Part shown: positions 56,763-64,000 of the stretch, in pieces
How positions within the stretch are numbered: position 1 is the first letter of the stretch
Layout of the letters: each line of letters opens with the position of its first letter
Assembly: GCA_020744225.1 (NCBI GenBank)
Contig: JAGMWG010000008.1
Coordinates: 372,001 to 436,000 of the forward strand
Direction: 5' to 3'
Length of the DNA stretch: 64,000 nucleotides
From: Paraphoma chrysanthemicola
Taxonomy: Eukaryota; Ascomycota; Dothideomycetes; Pleosporales; Phaeosphaeriaceae
Position numbers and translations under genes: made by a program
The notes under the pieces: model-generated
The model's database searches: none
Seen by the model: the letters and a program-made list of their open reading frames with translations, nothing else
Told to the model about the DNA's origin: nothing

Positions 56763-59022
56763 TCACGAAGTTGCTGCTGGCTTTGCAGTCTCTGCTGCTT
56801 GTTCTTTCGGTATATTGATCCTCAATGCCTCATCCCTTACCTTTGCAGGTCCCCTCTCGTGTCCCTTCGGCACACCAGGTACCCTGTTATTCCTGCTCTT
56901 GCCTCTGGCACCAGGTCCCGTAACGATCTTCTTCTGACCAGGATAATCGCACCTCCCAAAGTTGTTGCAAAAGCCCGTCTTGCACTTGTTGTTACTCTTG
57001 CAGCGAGCGCCGAGGCACAAGTCCTTTGCCGAACATTTGGTACAAAGACCCCAATTACAGTAATGGTTCGCGTCACAATGTGTTGTCGACTCGCAAGGGT
57101 TGCCTCTTGGTGGATTGGACGGAGAGAGACAGATGGGCGGCGTTGGAGATGCACGACGCTTTGCGAGCTCAAACAGACTCGGCAGCGAGTCGGAGTGACA
57201 CGAAGCGCTGATGTCGTTGGCAACGACCTCGTGGCCGGGAACATAGGCCGGGGGCTCGCTAGCAACTGTACGTTTCCTCTTTTGGCGCTCTGGCTGAATA
57301 GATGGTCTGACGGAACATGCCTGACATTGTCCGCCTCCGCAGCGTAGGTGCTCCTGGCATACCTTCTTGCTATCGCATCGATCACCGACTTTTCCAGGCT
57401 GCTTCTCGTCGTTTCGTTGGCAGACGCTGTTCTTGCATATAAGATCCGGGGCACAGCCGTCGGCGGCATCGCATAGATGGCCCTCGCATCCGAACGTGCA
57501 GTCGCTCTGCTCTGGTATGTATGGGTTCAGAGGCAGCGACGTAAGGTTGGTCAGAGGGGCGTCTGGGGGCGCGGGAAGATACTTTGACCAATCGAAATTG
57601 CTGCGTGAGGTGTAAGAGCGCCGCAGAACATCCTTGAGTGCGGTCCACGAAGTAAACTCCGTTCGTAGTGGATTGACACGACCCGTAAGGCCTTCGTCCA
57701 TAGTCGTCAAATGAGAGTACAGCTACACTTTTATCAGTACAAGCCATCCTCTGCGAGTATGTAGCATGTCACTTACCCATGGAATACCTCTGTAGTTCAG
57801 TGCGTTGCCCTGATCAAAGATTGCTTCTTTCTTGTAGAAGTGGCCATACTTGCTGTGCACATAGGCCCATTCCTCGACCAAGAGCAACTTCTCTTCACCC
57901 TTCTTGCCTCTGACCCTGGCAGTCAGTGTGTTTCCTGGGATGAACATCTTGGCCCAAGAAGTTCCAGCAGTTATATCTTCTTTCTTAAAGTACCCGTGGA
58001 TTCCAATGACGTCAATGGCTGCACATTCCAATGCACTGTCGGGGAAATTTTGAGTGCCATCGACGCTCTGCGGTCCAGAAATTCCACCACTGATGACGGC
58101 AATGTCTGACTTGTCCAAGCCGAGATTGAACTTGAGATGATTCGCAATATCGCATAGCCACCCTTCGCCAGCGGGAATAGGCCAGATATCACTGAAAGGT
58201 TGGTTCTGGAGGTCCACGCCCTGTGATGATCAGCCCAATCTGTGCGATGACTTGATGCAGGGCATCACCTACCAGGATGATTTCAGAGAGCTCTCCCCAT
58301 GGTCGTCCGTCAAACGCTTTAGACGGATAGTGCTTGAAAAACACCTCGAGACGAGTTTTGTACAAATCACGATCTAAGACCAATCAGCCTCTCCATTGAG
58401 TGAAGTGGCCCGCGCGACGACTTACATTCGTCTTGACTATAGAAATCTAGGAAGGCTCCATCTAGCTTCTCGCAGTATGCGTCACATGGGACATCATTTG
58501 ATCCTCGTAGTGCGTGCGCATCGTGAGGGACGATTATAACCTTCATTTGGCCTAGGCGATGTTAGAAGGTAATTGTCTCAAGCGGATCCAACAATCCGGT
58601 AAATACCCTTGGAGAGATGGTGGATGGCGGCCATGCAATCATCGAATTGATCGAGAAGCGACTTGTCAAACCCGCCGAGTTCGTGTTCAGGCTGTAGAGG
58701 TCAGCAACGTGTGACATGTCTGCATCGAGTCGTCCAAACCCACGTCAGAGTGATGCGCATCCGGTCTTACTGGAAGAGATGAGTGACCAGACTATGGAAG
58801 CAATTGTCACATCAACTCACTAAACAATCGAATCACCCTGACATTGGCTGCTACAAGAGCTCTGATGGTGTCGTCACGATGCTTGGGCGTGAAGAATTGC
58901 AGCATAGGGTAATTGACCCCACCCCAGGAGTGTTGATTCGCTGTGATGCGGAGACTTGCTGCGACAGAGGGCGCCCATGATGCTATTGAGATAAGTCCAG
59001 CGATGACGGTTGTGAAGAGCAT
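56763..59022 (-). CDS. Secreted GH5-like protein with Cys-rich C-terminal modules
   Basis: Seven minus-strand exons: 58821-59022, 58744-58769 (26 nt), 58607-58691, 58426-58551, 58273-58373, 57777-58220 and 56763-57722. The phases close to 647 residues. A signal peptide (LFTTVIAGLISIASW) is followed by NQHSWGGVNYPMLQFF, VRVIRLF and MKVIIVPHDAHALRG, the early strands of a GH5-type TIM barrel. The expected acid/base motif N-E-P reads LQNQPF (Gln 187); the nucleophile strand LLLVEEWAY (Glu 296/297) is kept. After about residue 350 come spaced Cys pairs (CTFGCEGHLCDAADGC, CQEHLRCGGGQCQAC, CDANHYCNWGLCTKC, CKTGFCNNFGRC) of the EGF/dickkopf-like type, then a basic tail. Substrate is unknown; wall-glucan or mannan binding is possible. 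The 26-nt exon is the weakest junction. Confidence 0.8.
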
Positions 59023-59524
59023 GTTGGCGCACGGAGCTTGCAAGTATCAGAGCGACTTTTGCACAAAATGAGGTTTCCGATGATTTATCATTTGGAGCAG
59101 TCCATCTGGACACGTGTAGATGATGTCCTATAGACAGATCTCAGTTACGGAGGTTAGGCTGATCGCTATGCGAGCGATATTGATGCTGCTCATGTAGATT
59201 AACCGCCGCGATGCCGCAGCCAATCACGCCCAAGCCTGAGTATGCCAGTCCAGTCACATAAACCTGGGGAGCGGAAACACTAGCACCGTGGATAGTACAG
59301 CAGATGCAGCCTCACATGCGCAGAAGGTCGACACGGGTCGCGCTGTATGTCGCATGCGAGCGGCGCTTCTTGTGACGGAAGATGGATAGTGCCAAGCGAG
59401 GGTAACATGTCGACGGTTCAGACGGACCGACCAATCAGTACTTGGTCATTGAGAAGCCGAGCCGGTGTTGCATTGCATTCGGACGCTTCAAAGACAGACG
59501 CGATTTGTCATGCAGGACATGTCC
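59023..59524. other. Intergenic region upstream of the GH5-like gene
   Basis: About 500 bp between the GH5-like start and the CNL2 3' end. No gene or repeat is recognised. Confidence 0.5.
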
Positions 59525-60153
59525 TCAGTCGGCAGGTTTCGAGCAGGCAGCCTCGAGCCTCTTCAGGGTGGCCAGCACCTCCTCGCCCAAGTCTTCTCCG
59601 CTGGCCGGCTGGGAGAAGCGGCCGTGGCGCAGGTCACTGAGCGCGCCTACCACGTCCTGCACCTCCAGCAGCGCTCTCGCATTCTCAGACTCTATGTCTG
59701 CAATCTGCGCCTCGAGGCTTTGACAAGCTTCGTCGACGCTGGCGTGGACGGTTGCGAGCGTGTGTGGCTGCTTTCGGCCGGCACCGGAGAGCTGGTGGAG
59801 ATTCAGTATATGAGAGGCTCTCGCGGAGGGCCCAGGGAGCACACCTCTTCTTCCATCGTGAGCGCTCGCGGGTCCAGACCAGCTACAGTGGCATTGTCGA
59901 GGCGGCGCCGCTCGCGGGCATACTCGCGGCGCAGGCGTTTGGAGCGCTTGATCTCGTCGGCAATGGCGTGGCGCACGAGCTCAATGTCCCTCTCGCGCAG
60001 CCGATGCAGCTCGCGGTACACGTCCTGCACGGCGGGGTTGGTCCTGTGGGCCGCGGGAAAGATGTCGACGAACTGGCGCAGCGTCACGAAGTCGCGCAGG
60101 CCGGCGGGTGCCAGGAGAAAGTCGCCGAGGAGCTGGGCTTCTGGCGACGACAT
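59525..60153 (-). CDS. cnl2: Kinetochore subunit Cnl2/NKP2
   Basis: Exons 59845-60153 and 59525-59791 are joined by a 53-bp intron in phase 0, giving 191 residues. The first 90 residues match the Cnl2/NKP2 family pattern: QLLGDFLLAPAGLRDFVTLR, QFVDIFPAAHRTNPAVQDVY and RELHRLRERDIELVRHAI, then a basic helix (DEIKRSKRLRREYARERRRL). The second exon is acidic and helical (DEACQSLEAQIADIESENAR), probably coiled coil. In yeasts the protein belongs to the inner-kinetochore CCAN/COMA-associated set with Nkp1. It is head-to-head with EAF3. Confidence 0.87.
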
Positions 60154-60553
60154 GGCTGCGGCGTGTCACGCTGGAGCCGGCCGAGGCAGCAGAGGGTGGC
60201 GACGGTGGTGGTTCAGTGTTGACGGCAGGTTCGCGCACGGCATCCTGGGCTGCACCAGGCGCGTCGCGTGTGCGTGAAGGCACGGGCCCCTTCAACTTAC
60301 AAAGACTCCTGTGAGATGCTTCTTCGGCCAGCCTCCCACAACCCTTGGAACTTCATCGCTGTCCCCTCTCACGTGCTTCACAAGACCCGGCGCACACGTT
60401 TGGCCAGGTGCAACGAGACACTCCGCGTCACGCAGCCTCTTGAGCGCCGTGTGCAGACAAAACCGCGGCCTGCACATCTCCCCGTGCTGCCCTCTGCCTC
60501 TGCATCGCGGACTACCGCATCAAACATCAAAGTATCCGCGTCAGAACGCAAAC
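60154..60553. promoter_or_regulatory. Bidirectional promoter CNL2/EAF3
   Basis: 400 bp between divergent start codons of a kinetochore and a chromatin gene. It contains caacccttgg and cacgtgct, the latter with an E-box-like CACGTG at 60371-60376. No gene is seen here. Confidence 0.5.
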
Positions 60554-61868
60554 ATGGCCCCTGCAACTGTGCCGGAACCGGCCTATCGAAAGGATGAGAA
60601 GGCCTTTTGCTTTCATCATGAGCTACTGTACGAAGCCAAAGTGCTGGAAGTGAAGCCCGTCGAGGGTGACGACAAGAAGAGCGGCTTCCAATACAAGGTG
60701 CACTACAAGGGCTGGAAAAACACGTAAGTCGCTTTGCCGCCCCGCTGCCCGTCTGTTTGCACATTGTCAGCTTTGCATGAAGAGTCTCTGCGGACGGAGG
60801 ACCCGCTCTTCTCTCACTTCACCTCTTGCCCTATCACAAACCAACCACTGCCCGCTCAGCGAACCCAGCACTTTCGCAGTGACTAAAGCAAACAAAATTG
60901 ACACAATACTGATACGCAACAGCTGGGACGACTGGGTGCCTGAAGATCGACTCCGCAAACTCAGTCCAGAGAACCGCGAGTTGGCCAACAGCTTGCGGCA
61001 CGAGATGCTTGCTGCTCAGCGAGCCGCGAGGGCGCAACCTCAGCCTGTCAAGAAGAAGGCGCAGGGCTCGACTCGGGGCAGCGAAGAGCGCCAGACATCA
61101 GTTTCAGCCGCGGCACCTCGTGGCCAAAAGCGCATGCGTGACAACGACCTTGAAAAGGTGAGCGCTTCTCTCCTCTCTATGGGCTTAAACACTGTTGCTG
61201 CCTGCCAATGATGCCCCAAGCGAAAGCGGACTAATGTAATTACAGGAAGAGTCGTTTCAGAGCAAGCGTGCAGTCAGGATTCTCATGCCTGACCGACTGA
61301 AGAGCCTTCTGGTCGATGATTGGGAGAACATCACCAAGAACTTGCAGCTTGTTCAGCTTCCATCAAGCGAGCCAGCTGGCGTGATTCTGGACAAGTATCA
61401 AGAGCATGCCATTTCGACAGGCAACAAGAATAGCACGGAGCGCGACATTCTCGAGGAAGTAATCGCGGGATTGAAAGAGTACTTCAACAAAAGCTTGGGC
61501 CGCCTCCTCTTGTATCGCTTCGAGCGTGAACAGTTCTATGACATTTACACGCGCATTGAGAAGCCAACCGACGAGCTTGCTGGTAAGACACTGGCCGATA
61601 TCTACGGCGGCGAGCACTTGCTGCGCCTTTTCGGTAAGCCGAGAGTCTGCCCCTTTCAATGTCACACTTTTCTAACATGTGGACAGTCTCCATGCCCGAG
61701 CTCATTGCGCAGACGAACATGGACTATCAAGCGGTCAACCGGCTCCGGACCGAACTCACGCAGATGACCACGTGGCTGGCCAAGGACAAGCAGGTCGGCA
61801 CGTTCTTTGCTTCTACTTACGAGAGCCCCGGACAGGCGTACATCGACAAGGTTAAATCTAGCACGTAG
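60554..61868 (+). CDS. eaf3: Eaf3/MRG15 chromatin protein
   Basis: Exons are 60554-60723, 60923-61157, 61246-61633 and 61687-61868; phases close to 324 residues. The chromo barrel at the N-terminus contains KAFCFHHELLYEAKVLEV, YKVHYKGWKNTWDDWVPEDR (the T-W junction spans intron 1) and RLRKLSPENRELANSL. A basic linker follows (PVKKKAQGSTRGSEERQ). The MRG domain occupies the C-terminal half: RILMPDRLKSLLVDDWENIT, LGRLLLYRFEREQFYDI, YGGEHLLRLF and a helical end. Eaf3 is a shared subunit of the NuA4 acetyltransferase and Rpd3S deacetylase complexes and reads methylated H3K36. The first intron (199 bp) is longer than usual for this window. Confidence 0.95.
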
Positions 61869-62095
61869 ACCAGGTTTCATTATTGTTCTCGTTGTCTTTT
61901 CTCTAGCACTACTGTACCACCATTTCTGCATTGGGGAACTGGTGTAGCATGTTCACGGCGCTTTGGCGATCAGTGATTTGGGATTGGTCATAAGGCATGG
62001 GCTTGATCTCAATGGTGCATGTTTTCGTGTTTCTTTCTGTAGTAATACAGCATGAGCGTACACGTCTGCATCGCAGATCCATGTTCGCGCCTTCC

Positions 62096-62839
62096 TCAAG
62101 CAGTACTTAGTGAGGCTTCCAGCACTCTAACAGCCCACTCTAGGCACTTGGTCATGTTCTGCTCAGCTTCGCGTGGCATTCCGTTAATGTCCACTTTGCG
62201 GCAGACGCCATCATCCAGCTCTCTGTCAACATCGTTGTCCTGGAACAGAAACTTATGGTCCTTGACGTAATTTGGCCAAACGACGTCGTCGACGTAGCCA
62301 GGCGGGTCCACCCAGAAGTTTTCAAGCGTGACATAACCTGTCCTCGCTTCTCTACGTCTCTTAGCCGTGGCGTAACTTGTGCGTAAAAACAGTTTGATGT
62401 CGAAGAGATTCCGTATATCCTCCATGTCCTCAGAAAATAGCAAGAAGCCGTCGACTATACATATCCTGCGCCCTTCCCATTGTGGCTTGTCCTCGACCCA
62501 GGCCCATACTTGCTCTCTCAGCTCGCGTATCTGGTCCGCAGGTACACCGTGCTCGCCAACACTGTTCTGGTCTTCTTTGCTTTCCAGCCAGTCTGGAATG
62601 GTGCCCTGCTCCTTGATATGCTGCAGGGCCTCCGTGAGTTGGGGCAAGTTCAATGATTCGAGACAGTCCCAATCTTGCACACCATTGCGAATCGGAATCT
62701 CAGCGTCGGTGAGATAGAAGTCGTCTAGGTGCAGGATGAAGAGCTTTGAAGGCGGAAATATATCGCGAAGGAGCCGAGAGAGTGTAGTCTTGCCAGAGGA
62801 CGAGGGCCCAGAGATGCCAACAAGAAGAGGCGCGGGCAT
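62096..62839 (-). CDS. nrk1: Nicotinamide riboside kinase
   Basis: A single exon of 247 codons from ATG 62839. The P-loop GISGPSSSGKTT (residues 8-19) is followed by FILHLDDFYLTDAEIP (substrate and catalytic Asp), QDWDCLESLN and the Walker-B-like CIVDGFLLF. FLRTSYATAKRRREARTGYV is the lid region, and DPPGYVDDVVWPNYVKDH is the family's C-terminal motif. The enzyme phosphorylates nicotinamide riboside to NMN, a salvage route to NAD. Length fits fungal and animal Nrk1. It is divergent with the ARMH3-like gene 288 bp away. Confidence 0.93.
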   Translation of the reverse strand: MPAPLLVGISGPSSSGKTTLSRLLRDIFPPSKLFILHLDDFYLTDAEIPIRNGVQDWDCLESLNLPQLTEALQHIKEQGTIPDWLESKEDQNSVGEHGVPADQIRELREQVWAWVEDKPQWEGRRICIVDGFLLFSEDMEDIRNLFDIKLFLRTSYATAKRRREARTGYVTLENFWVDPPGYVDDVVWPNYVKDHKFLFQDNDVDRELDDGVCRKVDINGMPREAEQNMTKCLEWAVRVLEASLSTA

Positions 62840-63127
62840 GGTTGGAGCTCACTCAAGTATATTTTTCGTTACAAGTTCAACATGATGGTATTCCGTTCGA
62901 CATGGCTTGCCATGTGGATGGGCGAGAGTGGTGCGTGAGCACGTGCCTTTTCCCTCGAGAGCGCGTGGGGTTTCGTCATCGGCGTGCCCTCCCCCCCGAT
63001 GGTAGCGCTTCGCGTCTATAATTTTGGCTCAGCTGCCTCACAACCCCCACAACAACCTCTGACGACACGTCAAAGCCAGCAAAGGATCAGATACGGGGCA
63101 ATTGATTGCGCCCGAGCGTCCAGCAGA
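62840..63127. promoter_or_regulatory. Bidirectional promoter NRK1/ARMH3-like
   Basis: 288 bp between divergent start codons. It contains an E-box-like gcacgtgc near 62939-62946. No gene is seen here. Confidence 0.45.
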
Positions 63128-64000
63128 ATGGAGCCCTCGCCGCTCACCCAGGACTCACGGCCGCAGATCTTCCAACCCAAGATCATTCGCCTGTACGAGA
63201 CGCTGTTCAGGGACGACGACGACACGGACCTCTCGGATGGCTTCTGGCAGGAGTTCTTCCTGCACCGGGCTGATGCTGCGGGGCTGAAGCGTATACTCGA
63301 CTCGCTGGCGCCCGACGACATGCTCCACGCGCAGGCGCATTCGCAGCAGCTCGTCCATCGCGCCCTCCAGCGCGTGAAGCAGGGCACGCCGCCTGCGGAC
63401 GAGGTTGCGCTCGAGGTACGGCGCCGCCCACACGTGGTGCGAATGCGGACGCAGGCTTACGAGCCAGACCTTGACAGTCTTCCTAGACGCCGCCCTTACC
63501 AAGAAGTACACCAATCCGAGCTCCGACATCATTTCTGTCCTCGCGGGCCTGCACGATGCCGATGCCGTCATGACGGACTTCATAGCCACGCTGGACACAG
63601 TCATCCGCAGCGGCAGGAGCAGTACGTGCCCGCGAGACGGCTCCCTCATGGACGCAGCTGACGACAGCCAGTACCCTTGCGGCTCGCGGCTGTCCGCGCC
63701 GCCCTCTCTATCACCGCCGCCGGCTTCCATACCGCGCTGCCCTCCTACTTTACGCACCGTGACCTGTTCCCATCGCTCATGAAGTACATTCAAGACTGTG
63801 ATGACAGCGTACACATTGCCCCGGCCTTCTACCTCCTCGGCCTGCTCACCAACTACAACAAGTTTGAGATGCAGAATCCTTACAAACTGCGGCTGGACGA
63901 CTTTGTCAACGACGCCATCATCCAGAAGACCATCAGCGGCTTTGGAGATAGCTGCGTGAAGCTCAGAGATGCCTACGTCGCGGTGCAGGATGACTTGCCT
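63128..64000 (+). CDS. ARMH3-like (DUF1741) armadillo-type protein, 5' part
   Basis: Exons are 63128-63415, 63468-63621 and 63672 to the window end; the gene continues beyond 64000. The first exon holds FQPKIIRLYETLFRD and FWQEFFLHRADAAGLKRIL; the second TLTVFLDAALTKKYTNPSSD and IISVLAGLHDADAVMTDF; the third 'FHTALPSYFTHRDLFPSLMK', FYLLGLLTNYNKFEMQNPY and RLDDFVNDAIIQKTI. These match the conserved helical repeats of the ARMH3 (C10orf76/UPF0588) family, which in animals works at the Golgi with PI4KB and GBF1. In fungi the role is unknown. The acceptor at 63671 (gccag) is chosen because it keeps the frame. Confidence 0.87.

Overview
The window is nuclear DNA from a filamentous ascomycete (Pezizomycotina). 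The evidence is: short introns (about 45-70 bp) with gt..ag ends and ctaac-type branch points; PTH11/rhodopsin-like membrane proteins; a fungal RGS protein with membrane segments; fungal forms of Rfc1, Eaf3, Cnl2, Dpl1 and Arg4; and a repeat block with the signature of repeat-induced point mutation (RIP). A Dothideomycete is my best guess, but the sequence alone does not settle the class.

Layout. 1-11.4 kb: the 3' end of a rhodopsin-like membrane protein, a 4.1 kb stretch with no convincing gene, an RGS-domain membrane protein, a large disordered protein with a Cys-rich C-terminal half, and a TauD-type dioxygenase. 11.46-27.89 kb: an extremely AT-rich, stop-riddled block. It holds a complete Gypsy/Ty3 element with chromodomain (393-bp LTRs, 5-bp target duplication), a nearly complete Copia/Ty1 element (about 431-bp LTRs) that abuts and interrupts a pogo/Fot1-like transposase on the minus strand, and a 94-bp inverted repeat near the two outer edges. 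28-43 kb: normal-GC housekeeping DNA with a Gag1-clamp-like protein, sphingosine-1-phosphate lyase, mitochondrial L16, Rfc1, a disordered protein with a KRVSF motif, a DNA polymerase iota-like Y-family polymerase and a short-chain dehydrogenase. 43-53 kb: an RCC1-repeat protein, a second rhodopsin-like membrane protein, a disordered fungal protein and signal peptide peptidase. 53-64 kb: a small zinc-ribbon protein, argininosuccinate lyase, a secreted GH5-like protein with Cys-rich tail, Cnl2/NKP2, Eaf3, nicotinamide riboside kinase and the start of an ARMH3-like protein.

Genes are mostly independent transcription units. Several are head-to-head pairs sharing 290-760 bp: MRPL16/RFC1, KRVSF protein/polymerase iota, zinc ribbon/ARG4, CNL2/EAF3, NRK1/ARMH3. 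I rebuilt exon structures by hand; where total coding length and phase close exactly I say so or give the exons. The most useful second looks are the nested RIP-mutated transposons, two introns that appear to be GC-AG, a 6-nt micro-exon in the polymerase gene, and a GH5-like protein whose expected acid/base Glu is a Gln. I found no RNA gene, CRISPR array or convincing secondary-metabolite cluster, and nothing I can firmly call a new biological system.
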